From Allolobophora icterica (lineage: Eukaryota; Annelida; Clitellata; Crassiclitellata; Lumbricidae), in assembly GCA_963556255.1 (NCBI GenBank), contig OY744607.1, positions 56,646,190-56,710,189 on the forward strand: a stretch of DNA of 64,000 nucleotides, given 5' to 3'. Positions 1 through 11,600 of the stretch are shown piece after piece (position 1 is the first letter of the stretch; every line of letters begins with the position of its first letter). The notes under the pieces were generated by a model, which did not search any database, was not told where the DNA came from, and saw nothing but the letters and a program-made list of their open reading frames with translations. Both the position numbers and the translations under genes were made by a program.

Positions 1-1127
1 TCAGGGAACAGAAATTTTGGGTAGAATCTTGGCAATGATGTTTAAATTAATGATATTTTAGTTCTGAAGCAGAAAAAATTTGTTGCCAATTTTTCTGTCA
101 TGGTTTAGGCCCCCTAGCGGACGTTTTTGCATAACGTCATATCCGCACCTTAAAAACTGCCAATTAGTCAGTCAGCTTGGTGTAAAAATTGCTCACTTGA
201 TGTTGGAAGCATGAAATTTAGCACATGGTAGCAACATACGATGAAGACAAATTTTTGGCTATATAGGGCAACCGCAGATTTGCCTTCTGGCCTCAGTGGC
301 AGCCATTTTCCAAGATGGCCGACCGAAAATAGAGATTTTTCAATATCTCAGCTTCTAGTTCACTTAGAATCGTAATCTTGGTGTCTAAGCATACATATTT
401 ATGGGCAAGGATTTCAATAGAACTAATTGCAATCACTTACCTATAAGAGAAAAGCTAATTGTGGTAGCCATCTTGAAGTTAAGGTGGCCTGAAAGGGGCA
501 GTACGGTGCAAATTATGAACTATTTGCTCATAAACTGATAGAAGCATGAAATTTGGTACAGAGTATGAACATGACTTAAGGGAATTTTGTAGCTATAGGG
601 CCATCGCAGATTTGCCCTCTGGCCTCGCTGGCAGCCATTTCCCAAAATGGCCGACCACAAATAAAGATGTTTCAAATATCTCAGCTTCTAGTTCACTTCG
701 AATTGGGACCTTGATGTCTAAAGATACATATTTATGGACAAGGTTTCCCATAGAACTAATTGCAATTACTTGCCGACAAGAGAAAAACTAGTTGTGGTAG
801 CCATCTTGAAGTTAAGGTGACCTTAAAATTATGATTATAATTTTTGTTCTTAAGCATACAGTAGGCCTAGTTCGGGCAAGGATTGCTAGGGAACTAACCA
901 TTTCTGAAACTTGTTGATGTGTTCATGTTCATGTGGAAATAAACAACTTATGGTATATCAGCAAGTTACTAATGTTCTCGTAAATGTACATTGAACAAAA
1001 TAGTCCACATTTCGGCGCCCAGAGTCCAGACAAAGTACTACCCACAGAGTTATATAAAATCGTTCACGTCATTCACGGCCACATAGTCCTCTACACAGAC
1101 AGAGACCAGCACACTATTGAGCAGCTA

Positions 1128-1978
1128 TCACACATTTGCGCTGTGCCCTACAGCCATTCTCGCAGCCACATCTGAGCAGTTCTGTCGAGAAGCTTTGGCA
1201 AGTGTCGTCCACTTCACTTCCCAGCCTTCTTCGATCGTTTGCAACCACCCCCCTTTCACCAGGACATGGTAGCTTTGGAGCAGCTGGGAGCCTGGGAACA
1301 TCTGTGCCCAGAAACGACCTGACTGGTTGGCAGCGCTCTTGGTGTGTTCCACAAGTGCAGCTTCAGTTGGTGGAAGGCCATCCCCTGATCTGCCTTTCTG
1401 TGAGAACAGCTGCTTCCGTACCTCATTCACCTTCTCCTCACTGCTCGCACGGTCATACAGAAGAACTACAAAGCGCTCCAGTACATCGAGCTGATCATCA
1501 ACAGAGTTGGGAGTTGATGCTAAGGTGCAGAAGGCTGGGGTAACGTAGTTGAATATCTTCCAAATGTCCCACACCGTACGTTTTCCACGACTGGCAAAGA
1601 ATGTTACTGAGTCACATCCGCTAAATGCGTATAGGAAGGGCAAGGCTACGCACTTCCCTGGGCCAAGGCACGTGCCATATCATGGGTTGGTAGTTACCTC
1701 GAGCTTTGCCTGATGAAAAGCCAAGCCATAGTACGTCAACGCTGAGCTGCTGAACTGCTGCTATGGCTTTCACCAACAAAATGCCATGTACAATGTGTGC
1801 ATGTGCATGCAGTGTCAGGCTTCAGCATCCTAACAATGACTGATTCATCCAGGATAACACAATCAACAGTATGTACACTAAGTGAAAGGCTTGGCTGGAT
1901 ATCTGGGATGACGTCATCTGTTGAAGTGGGAACAACCTCTTCTAGGAGCTCACTATGTCTGATTTGGTTCCTAGCCAC
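1128..1978 (-). pseudogene. Captured fragment of a multicopy invertebrate repeat-protein family
   Basis: Two open stretches read leftward (1978-1736 and 1643-1128). The downstream one is also open through the codons before its first ATG. It has the family-typical block 'ALPFLYAFSGCDSV', followed by 'VLERFVVLLYDR' and 'PPTEAALVEH'. I recognise this pattern from a large family of uncharacterised proteins repeated in cnidarian, echinoderm and other invertebrate genomes. The function is unknown to me. The 3' third (about 1128-1440) is duplicated in inverted orientation at about 2040-2369 because it lies inside the inverted arms. The reading frame is broken around 1680-1735, so I call it a relic carried by the fold-back element and not a working gene. 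Confidence 0.6.
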
Positions 1979-2039
1979 AAGTTGACCATATTCGAAAGTG
2001 ATGGTGAGTGTTAGTTAACCCTGCAAGCAGTGAGGAGAA

Positions 2040-2369
2040 GGTGAATGAGGTACGGAAGCAAGCAGTGAGGAGAAGGTGAATGAGGTACGGAAGCAGCTGT
2101 TCTCACAGAAAGGCAGATCAGGGGATGGCCTTCCACCAACTGAAGCTGCACTTGTGGAACACACCAAGAGCGCTGCCAACCAGTCAGGTCGTTTCTGGGC
2201 ACAGATGTTCCCAGCTGCTCCAAAGCTACCATGTCCTGGTGAAAGGGGGTGGCTTCAAACGATCGAAGAAGGCTGGGAAGTGAAGTGGACGACACTTGCC
2301 AAAGCTTCTCGACAGAACTGCTCAGATGTGGCTGCGAGAAGGGCTGTAGGGCATAACGCAAATGTGTGA
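2040..2369 (+). pseudogene. Inverted second copy of the captured repeat-protein fragment
   Basis: The + strand reading here repeats the C-terminal part of the protein encoded on the - strand at 1128-1440, with point differences and one frameshift in the segment after 'FWAQMFP'. The copy starts abruptly after a 31-bp tandem duplication. It is part of the right arm of the fold-back element. Confidence 0.6.
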
Positions 2370-4109
2370 TAGCTGCTAGACAGTGTGCTGGTCTCTGTCT
2401 GTGTACAGGCCTATGTGACCGTGAATGACGTGAACGATGCTATATATAACTCTGTGGGTAGTGCTATGTCTGGACTCTGGTTCCGAAATGTGGACTAGCT
2501 GTAATATTTTGTTCAATGTACATTTACGAGAACATTAGTAACATGCTGAATTGCTGATACACCATAAGTCATTTATTTCCACATGAACATGAACACAGCA
2601 ACAACAAGCTGGTCTCTGTCTGTGTCCATGTGGCCTATGTGACAGTGAATGACGTGAACAATGCTATATAACTATATATTTGTGGTCGGCCATTTTGAAA
2701 AATGGCTGCCAGCGAGGCCAGAGGGCAAATCTGCGATGGCCCTATAGCTACAAAATTCCCTTAAGTCATGTTCATACTCTGTACCAAATTTCATGCTTCT
2801 ATCAGTTTATGAGCAACTAGTTCATAATTTGCACCGTACTGCCCCTTTCAGGCCACCTTAACTTCAAGATGGCTACCACAATTAGCTTTTCTCTTATAGG
2901 TAAGTGATTGCAATTAGTTCTATTGGAAACCTTACCCATAAATATGTATGTCTAGACACCAAGATTACGATTCTAAGTGAACTAGAGGCTGATATATTGA
3001 AAAATCTCTATTTTCGGTCGGCCATCTTGGAAAATGGCTGCCACTGAGGCCAGAAGGCAAATCTGCGATGGCCCTATAGCTACAAAATTCCCTTAAGTCA
3101 TGTTCATACTCTGTACCAAATTTCATGCTTCTATCAGTTTATGAGCAACTAGTTCATAATTTGCACCGTACTGCCCCTTTCAGGCCACCTTAACTTCAAG
3201 ATGGCTACCACAATTAGCTTTTCTCTTATAGGTAAGTGATTGCAATTAGTTCTATTGAAATCCTTGCCCATAAATATGTATGTTTAGACACCAAGATTAC
3301 GATTCTAAGTGAACTAGAAGCTGAGATATTGAAAAATCTCTATTTTCGGTCGGCCATCTTGGAAAATGGCTGCCACTGAGGCCAGAAGGCAAATCTGCGG
3401 TTGCCTATATAGCTAAAATTTGTCTTCATCGTATGTTGCTACCATGTGCCAAATTTCATGCTTCCAACATCAAGTGAGCAATTTTTACACCAAGCTGACT
3501 GACTAATTGGCAGTTTTTAAGGTGCGGATATGACGTCATGCAAAAACGTCCGCTAGGGGGCCTAAACCATGACAGAAAAATTGGCAACAAATTTTTTCTG
3601 CTTCAGAACTAAAATATCATTAATTTAAACATCATTGCCAAGATTCTACCCAAAATCTCTGTTCCCTTTCTTTTTTGTGACATAAGCCAACGGACTATGG
3701 CACGTAATCGTCAAACAAAACATTTGTTTCTATCTTCCTGAGTTGAAGCTGATTAGTGTCGTTTCTTTCGTAAGTGAAAGAACTTTGTAAGCAGAAGTGA
3801 AGTGCTTCTTCATTGAACTAGGTCTGTCATGTTTGACTGAAGAGGACCAACTTGCTGTCTATCCCATCAAACCAAAGATAGGGCTTATGTTTTCTGTGCC
3901 AGTTTGCACACTGGTTCTATTGAACCCATGTATTTCTCTCATCTCATTTCCTAAGCAGTTGTATTATATTTTTCCGGCTAACCGTGTTTTTAATGTGAAT
4001 TCATCAACACCATGATTATCTGATTTAAAATATGATTTAGTAATAACTAAAAGCATAGGATCATTTGATCCAATGACTTGGTTGTTACTATAGTATTATT
4101 TATAAGGGG

Positions 4110-4250
4110 TTGCTCGATTGAGAGGTCAGGGGTTCAAATCTCTGCCAGGGCGAAATTTGGTTTGAGATTTGTATAATGATTACACTGACCGTTCACTGTC
4201 AGTTGGAATATGAGATGGCGAGGGAGAGGCTAAGAAAATGGTATGCAGAT
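4110..4250 (+). repeat. SINE-like repeat, related to 8880-9130
   Basis: The segment contains 'ggggttcaaatctctgccagggcg', a good RNA polymerase III B-box-like sequence, followed by 'gagatggcgagggagaggctaagaaaatgg'. The reverse complement of 8880-9130 has the same order of blocks: 'ccctgccagggcggcaatttggttcgag', then 'gagatggcaagggag' and 'gaggctaagaaaatg'. Two diverged copies of one family in the window argue for a short interspersed element. Boundaries are approximate. It lies in the LIS1 intron before the penultimate coding exon. Confidence 0.5.
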
Positions 4251-4691
4251 ACATTGGACATTGAGGCAAACATCTATTGAGGACGATTTCTCTAACACAT
4301 TGATGTTTGTTTTGAGAAGTCTGTTAGATTAGCAATTGCCCATTAAGGACAGCCACAACACCCATGGGTGATTAGCCTTTTAAAATTTAATTAGTCTGTT
4401 TAGTTTAGTTAGCCTGTGTAATTTAATTAGCCTGATCCTGTATGGTATTTATCAATTTAGACATTGCCTATTACAGAACAAACTACGAACAACTGTTCGT
4501 AGTTTGTTTTTTAGAGAATTTATTACTGTTTCGAGAATTTACTACTGTTTCGAGAATTTACTACTATTTAGAGAACTTTTGTCCATAATTTTCCTTGGAT
4601 GGCAATGCTCTAAATTCCTTTAAAGGATGCAACCAATGCAAGAAATTTGTAGACCAGAGTTGACATTAGTCTGAATTTTTACTGTTTTTAG

Positions 4692-5751
4692 GTCGGCCAT
4701 GACAACTGGGTCCGAAACTTAGTGTTCCATCCTAGCGGGAAGTACATAGTCAGTGTTGCCGACGACAAAACCATCAGAGTCTGGGATGTAAAGAATAAGC
4801 GTAACACCAAAACGCTTGAAGGCCATCAGCACTTTGTCACGTCACTAGGTCAGTTTCATCTGTTAAATCTAAATCAATGTAAGAAGTTTGTGCTTAGAGG
4901 CAATATACCAATCTGTCACTTTTGCAGGGTTCAAATCCCAGACTTGGTCAACTTCATATACATTTACCCATTAAGTCAGTTGTTGGGGACAAGCCATACG
5001 AAACCATGGGTGTAAAATGGCTGTGTGTAAAAGAGACTAATGCTGAACGATTACTTAAAATTCTGAAATAACTTAATTGGGTACCATGTCCCACAGCTTA
5101 GGTTGTGGGACATGGTAGTAATTGGTGAGTGTACAGTTTTGAGCGAGGGTTCTCATTATTGGGTTGGGAGATCTACTCGTGAGTTTTTCCTTGAAGTTGT
5201 GCTTTAAAAATTGCCATTATATCTAAAAGCTTTGGGTTGCATTTCAACACTGTAATATGTGAATGGTGATGTTTGACTCTCCCATTATGAAATAAAGCTT
5301 ACTGAAAATGTCTGGATATATGTAGTTTGACTAAGCACAATATGGTAATGGACAGAAAAAGGAAGCAAGGTTAACAGAGTGTCTTCATGAGATTTAATTA
5401 AACCTACTGTGTATATTTTGATATTTAGCACTACACTGCAGTTCTTTGTGCAACGCATTAAATAATAGGGAATGTTAAGCGAATAGCTTTTGGGATATGA
5501 CGCCACTTTATGTTATGCAGAATCACGGGTAAATTTGGTAGTGCATAAACGTGTTGCCATTGTAGTTGATGTAGAAGAGCGGTCCTAGAGATGCAGCAAA
5601 CCCTTAAGCTAGCCTAAATTGAAAGGATATAATGCAGTACTATTTTTGTTACATTCAAATGTTATGTTTCTTTTCAGATTTCCACAAGACGACTCCTTAT
5701 GTAATTACAGGAAGCGTAGACCAAACTGTCAAAGTCTGGCAATGTCGTTAA
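4692..5751 (+). CDS. PAFAH1B1: LIS1 / PAFAH1B1, last two coding exons (3' end of gene)
   Basis: LIS1 is a WD40-propeller regulator of cytoplasmic dynein and the non-catalytic subunit of platelet-activating-factor acetylhydrolase 1B. Two exons are visible: 4692-4848 (157 bp, acceptor ttttag, donor gtcagt) and 5678-5751 (74 bp, acceptor ttttcag), joined in phase 1 and ending in TAA. They encode the last two WD repeats. The first begins '[18 protein letters not shown]' and includes 'DDKTIRVWD'; the second ends '[13 protein letters not shown]'. Both match the known LIS1 C-terminus closely, so identification is firm. The N-terminal LisH and coiled-coil exons and the first WD repeats lie left of the window, beyond the fold-back element. 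The gene converges on CENATAC. Confidence 0.95.
5082..5117. other. Perfect 14-bp inverted repeat (hairpin) in the last LIS1 intron
   Basis: 'taccatgtcccaca' (5082-5095) is followed after an 8-nt loop by its exact reverse complement (5104-5117). The 'accatgtcccaca' string also occurs at about 14015-14030 and a related 'acatggta' at about 47307-47335, both at the edges of tRNA-like SINE copies. The hairpin may therefore be two abutting inverted SINE heads. Confidence 0.5.
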
Positions 5752-6918
5752 GTGCAGAACATTAGCCTACAAGAGGAAGAGACGCAGCGTTTGAGACATG
5801 CACTTCAGTGTCGTCGTGTTCCCATCTTTTACCAACTCCATATCGTATCTGCGAGGAGACGTCTGCAGATTTATGAATAGGTCTTGTCTATCTTTCTTTC
5901 TCTTTGTTTCTTAGTCTATCTTTATGGAAAAACGCATTTTATTTGTTGCAAAAACTGAACGGTTTAGCTTTTGCGTGCCGTCAAATTTGCAGTGATCGGA
6001 GGCCGAAGCCGTTTGGGCTGCGGTGGCAAGAATTGAAGGGGTGATGGATTTTTACGATTACCTCCGAGAGAGCCGCTGGGGAAGTTTAAAGGTGTGTGAT
6101 TGGGGTTTTGGATGGTTTCACGCTTTCGGAACTTTAATAGGAAAGTGAAAACTGTGGAAACTGACAGAAGAATGGAGAATTGGTTAGGGTGGATGATTTC
6201 AAACAATCTTTGATTTTTATTTGATCTTTTTTGTGAATTAACGTTTAGTGTTGCATAAATTTATGTGAATTAAGCTAATATGTGCAGTTTGTGTGTTAAC
6301 ATGTGGAACGGTCTCCTGCGAGACTGGACAAGAGATCGAAGCATAATTTCTCAACTCGTTCTTGGACATTAAAAACGTAACTAAAATTGACATTTAGGCC
6401 GATGCATGTGACGTTATAAGGTGCAGTGTTGACAGCTGGTCAAGTATTCTGATCTGTTGGTGAATACCGATCTACAGTAACTTTCGACTGGCCAGACCTT
6501 TAGCAGTTGTTAAGCACTTTTCAAACCAGACAAAGCCTCCTCCGACAGGAACGAGGGGCAGGAACTTCATGAATACGGGGCTGTTGTAGCGCTTAAACAT
6601 TGCCGATTGCTGTGTAATTTAGTGGCCTGTAGTAGTCGATGTTAGCTGAAGCGATGTCTTGTCATGGCTGTTGTTAGTATCATGACTGTTGGATGTCTAA
6701 TTAAATTTCAGATGGACGTACGTTGTGCAAGTTTTCAGTACGCCATGGCATTAAATTCTAAATATACCGGTTTGACGTTTAACAGTATGCTTGTTGTAAC
6801 TTAAAAATGGTTTATCCAAACAGAAATACAGTGCAAACAATTGACTCTTGAGGTCGTGTGTCTACAAGCAGAGATATGCAAGTGCTAGAACAAGATTGTG
6901 GTCCCATAATGGGTTGTT
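5752..6918 (+). other. LIS1 3' flank / probable 3' UTR
   Basis: No conserved coding sequence is visible. The only longer open frame (about 5964-6206, - strand) shows no recognisable motif. The first canonical AATAAA on the + strand downstream of the LIS1 stop that I noticed is at 8158-8163, which would imply a long 3' UTR. An earlier variant signal is equally possible. Confidence 0.4.
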
Positions 6919-6926
6919 TATTAAGG

Positions 6927-7100
6927 CAGGGGCGTCTACACCATAGAAACCTTGGAGCAAATGCTCCATCCCAAAAACAGGGAGGAAAGATCTGTCAGTG
7001 TATGTGCCACCATTTTAGGGGGGGGGCAGGAAGTAGAAGGGGAAGAAGAGGGGGAAAGGGGAAGTTGCTCCAATGACTTAGGGGGGGATAGATGCCCCTG
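6927..7100. mobile_element. Small hAT-type MITE with 8-bp target duplication
   Basis: The element starts 'caggggcgtcta' and ends '...agatgcccctg', so the terminal inverted repeats read CAGGGGCRTCTA. It is flanked by a perfect 8-bp direct repeat 'tattaagg' at 6919-6926 and 7101-7108. An 8-bp duplication with CAGGG-like ends is the signature of hAT superfamily insertions. At 174 bp it carries no transposase. The interior is G-rich (runs at about 7016-7090). Confidence 0.85.
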
Positions 7101-7108
7101 TATTAAGG

Positions 7109-8157
7109 ATGCCTATAAAGGGAGAGGGGTAGTGTCGTCCAACTTGAGTGGAGGGAGTTCTGTCCAATGCAGATGTGGTGTCTAGTTATTTCAGTAAAGC
7201 CCCCTGTGATTTAAAAATCAACTTCGGAAAGACAACCGTATTTACTGTTGAATCATTAGCGGGCGTCATGGTACCAGCAGCAAAAACCATCACATTAGAG
7301 AAGCAAAGTACCCTACACATAGTGTGGTTAGAGGTCACTTCCAACTGCGGCAAGAGAGGTAGATATCCTCGTTACGTCATTTTTACCTGACCCCTAATGA
7401 TAAGCAAATGCAGTACAGAAGTTTGAATGTTTGCATTGGACAAATTAATTTCTTGGACGACTCCTCATTCCCCATTGCAGACGTCTTCATGGACAACCCC
7501 ATACAATGTTTTTTGACTTGTTCTGAATCTTTCCACATAGAATGTGCTTGAATTTCCTTGAAACCAAGCTCTGCAATTAAGGTTACATTTTAAAGTCAAA
7601 TTGCATAAGCGTACCTGACAAATTATATAAAAACCTTCAAGCACATCTGCATGCCAGTTTAGCAAAATGTCCTTTCTAAGGAATATCCTCTTGTAAGCTA
7701 CAACCTATTTTGTCAATAGTAGCGAAATGACACGGGCTTTATTATAATTTGCCATTTCTAAACGTACTAAACAGAAGGCTTTGATTCTTTAGACTCGTGT
7801 TGATTTAGAAAGTGTTATACAAACAGTTCAGCATGATACAAAATCAATTCCCAAATGCTACAACAAATTTGGTGCAATGTTGATCTGTTGATTGCCGTTG
7901 GAAGTGACAGCGGAACAGGTTTTCCGTTTGCTTTTGTAAGCGCCTGGCAAAGTGCGACATGTGCTAGTCATGGAAGTTGGACGAGAGCCATATCTTGCAT
8001 GCTCAAAGTTCATGTCATTGGCGCCACTGAAACCTGTCGCAGAGTCTGTGTTGAATGGTTTGAAACGCTTTGAATTGCTTGATGAAATTGTTGTTTCGCT
8101 AGGATTGCTCTCTCTTCTGTTGAACTTCATTGCTTTTGTGAAAGAATTTCTAAATAC
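7109..8157. other. Intergenic, no gene seen
   Basis: Short open frames occur on both strands but none has a recognisable domain or a partner in another frame. The interval lies between two convergent genes and may include 3' UTR of either one. Confidence 0.4.
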
Positions 8158-8163
8158 AATAAA
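8158..8163 (+). promoter_or_regulatory. Candidate poly(A) signal AATAAA (LIS1 side)
   Basis: A canonical hexamer on the + strand, about 2.4 kb after the LIS1 stop codon. It is the only clear AATAAA before the convergent CENATAC 3' end. Its use is inferred from position only. Confidence 0.3.
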
Positions 8164-8377
8164 CCAAAGAAAAGTATGAACTCACACACAATCATATTCT
8201 AACTACGTTACAAAACATACAGCTATGAACTATCTTAAAGGAGATTAAATGACAAATGGGCAGTGGTGCTGAAGGATCTCTCTCGATCAATTCATTGAAA
8301 AAGAAGCCGGGTCGAGGCCATACAATCACTATACAAAAATGTGTACATTTACATTTTACACCGTTAGATGACCGTGT

Positions 8378-8383
8378 TTTATT
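8378..8383 (-). promoter_or_regulatory. CENATAC: Candidate poly(A) signal AATAAA (CENATAC)
   Basis: A canonical AATAAA on the - strand, 247 bp downstream of the CENATAC stop codon at 8630. The distance is typical for a compact 3' UTR. If both this and 8158-8163 are used, the LIS1 and CENATAC transcripts end within about 220 bp of each other. Confidence 0.45.
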
Positions 8384-8629
8384 GCCTTTATAAGGTTCGT
8401 AAAATGTGCTATATAAATATCTGTGTCGTAAATACATACCAATGTTTTGTAGATCAAACCAAATGTAATTTTGTACAGTAAACTGTAAGTTCACCAATAA
8501 GCTGTCTGAAACACAGTGCAGGTTTGAGAATCATAACGTGGGCACTTTGATCGAGTCTCAACTGACCGATGCCTTGTCATTAGACAGTGCTACTACACAA
8601 ACGAATGATGATAGATTTGTCATCTCATC

Positions 8630-11600
8630 TTACTGGCCATGTAGACGACGATTCTTGCTCCAGACTCGACCAAAAGATGGCAGCCACGTTTCGCTAAAGT
8701 TGCCTTTGCGATCGAATTTTGCACCAACGCGTGTTGAGGGAAGCTTGCGCTTCTTCTGATTTGCCACTAAAACCAGATAGCATTCAGTCAGAAATAATAT
8801 TAAAAGGATACACCCGTCAAGAGAAGAAGAGCAGTCCATTAAGCTAGCGTTGAGGCAGCCATGGATATAAAGTGTTAGCAACTTCATTTTCTTAGCCTCG
8901 GCATATGAGGGGGATGGCCAGTCATCTCCCTTGCCATCTCATCTTCCCACCAACAGCAACTTCATTTTCTTAGCCTCGGCATATGAGGGGGATGGCCAGT
9001 CATCTCCCTTGCCATCTCATCTTCCAACCAACAGTGTACCGTAGTGCATTCGTCATAGCCGAGTTGGCTAGGGGGCACAGGTGGGGCAGAAACCTCGAAC
9101 CAAATTGCCGCCCTGGCAGGGACAAAAAATCCTATTAATCTTAGAAAGGTGTATACACAATTACGAAGATGTGAATGTTTCATAACATTTATTGCCAAGA
9201 CCAAGAATTGGCTGACGGGCTTTCCTTCCTACGTGAATCAGACTGGTTAAAGTGGTGCCCCACGGGACGATGTGACCAGCACCCGGCTATTTATATAGCG
9301 CCTTTCAAGAACGTCAAGAGTATTAAAGATACATACATACACAGAGTGTGGACTCATTAATGTGAAGTCGTCAGGGGAGGCATGCCTTATGGCACAGCAT
9401 GTAAACCCGACAGTGTACAATGGAAAAATGCTGAAAAATCAATACTTAGCTCTACGCAGCAGTTCTGGTATGGCGCATAAACCGATATGGCATGTGATGT
9501 TAATGGCTTTGAGGAGACAACACCAATTTGTGTTAAGGCAGTTAAGCAGAATGGCTTGTAAACAGGGAACACAAATGAGCCCACACTGTATATGCATACA
9601 TGTATTTATACATGTGTCAAGAATAAAGAACATTTTAAGTAACTCTCCAAAAGCCTTGAACATCACCAATAGATGCATTAGGTGGTAAAGTGCTTACTTA
9701 CTTATGAAGTGGTGCTATATAAACAGAGGAAAAATCTATAAGACTCTTACAGTGTTTGACGAAGTCGTCTGCGGTCGGACCAATCGGATCAGTCTTTGTT
9801 TCCGCTGCTGCTGCTGCCTCGTCATCCTCTTGCAGCCACGGAGGCAGGGCACCCGAATGGACATTCCCACTTGACTTAGAATTGCCCTGAACAGTCACAG
9901 AATAATCAGCCACTCAGCACCTCTACAGCAAACTTTGTCATTGCAACAGACAATCTATACAGTGCCATTCAAAAATCCACTTGGTTTCTTGGCACCTTCG
10001 TGACGTTCTAACAAACCTTGTGCGCCTCTGAGAAGGTCTCTTGAAGAGGCGCTATATAAATTTCCAGAATGAATGAAAAAATGAAAAAGTATACAAACAT
10101 ACAGCGCCTTCATGAGTTACTTAAAATCACTATATTAAGTGTCCTCATACAAACACCTGTACACAGGTAATTGGCAAAGACACTACCGGTACTAACAACT
10201 GTATACTGTATAGTTACAATAACATTGCACCTGAATGCAGAAGTCAGAGGTGTAATAATGCATGCAATGCAGCAACATGTCTGATTATCAACATGAGCTG
10301 CATTGCAAGGATTTTGATGGATCCCCTACACGAATCAATCCCCTTGAAGATCAGAGGAGCCCACCAACCACCTTGTAAAGCAGGCATGGGCAACTTCTTT
10401 CAACAGAGGGCTGACCTAGGATTTTAAGGGCAGCTCAGGGGCCGCATGCCAATCGTGGTCAAATTTTTGCAGATTCATTTGCCCAAGAAAATAAGACAAT
10501 ATTAATTTTATTCAAACTAACTATTGCGATATAACCGTCACTGTTAAATTTATGTTAAACTAAATGAAGATAATTTTTATGATGAAAATAATTATCCTAA
10601 TTAGGCCTACCTACAGTCCTACACTACAATAAAATACTAAATATGTTAAAAGTTTCTTCAGTTTAAAAATATATATTAAACTGTTAGTGTACAATGTATC
10701 CATTTGCTTGGTGTGCTGTATTTAATGATTAATGTGAAATCTGACACTTCTTGTCACGACACAATTCATCCAGCATGGTAGATTTAATGTTGGAAGTGGC
10801 AATTCAAATTTCATTAGAAAGATTGTCATTTGTTAATCTGCAACTCTGCATCTGCTTCTGTATTTTTTAAATTTTATCTTTGAGAAGAATTGTTCACAAC
10901 TATATAGGAGAATGGAAACAGTGGAACCATTTTTAGGGCATGAAATCTAAGTGAAGATGGCTTCCAAAGTTTCGAACCTACCCACTCTGTGGTATTGTTT
11001 CAGGCAGAAAGTCATTACATTGATGAATGAGTAGTGAACTAGTTGACTAGACTAGAGGCCGGATTCTTAATAAATAAGAAACAGATGTTTTAATGTCGGC
11101 CTACGTACAGAGATTCAGACATTCATGTAGGGTCGGATAAAATTGCCAGATACAATGCTAATATTAAAGACATGTCAAGGGCCGGTTGAAAAGTCCCCGG
11201 GGGCCGGATCCGGCCCGCGGGCCGTATGTTGCCCACCACTGTTGTAAAGTTTAAATATTTAAAATCATCTGCCATGTACAAATGAATCATTTAGTTATCA
11301 ACAGGCGATCCTAGAATTAATTATGCAGACAGAATGAACAGATGATAGAAGAATTTACCGGAATCTTGATACAGGTGAGGTTCGGACCATGGGCAGCAAT
11401 TGTTTTCATGCCTCCTGTGTCTGGTTGTGATGACATTTGTCCAGTTCTATTCCTCGCTTGGTAAGGTCTTGACGGCAGTGGACGAAATGATTTCTGCCGC
11501 TGCTAAACAGTGTCTAATGCGTAATTCTTTGCACATTCAGGAAAACGCAAACAGAATGGAACAAGCAGATAACACCTAAACCAATGGTCATCTCTAATCA

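Larger units (their letters stand above)
3..3667. mobile_element. Fold-back type element with ~1.4-1.6 kb inverted arms
   Basis: Bases from 3 (agggaacag...) reappear inverted up to 3667 (...ctgttccct). Inverted similarity continues inward through most of the element, leaving a spacer of roughly 600 bp (about 1440-2040). The arms contain ~330-bp subterminal units, marked by 'ggccatnttggaaaatggc'-like blocks. There are two copies on the left (about 299 and 631) and three on the right (about 2690, 3017, 3347), so the arms differ in copy number. A 31-bp direct duplication sits at the inner right junction (about 2038-2095). No transposase is recognised, so it is probably non-autonomous. Its left flank is at the window edge, so a target duplication cannot be tested. 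It lies upstream of the LIS1 3' exons, presumably in a LIS1 intron. Confidence 0.85.
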
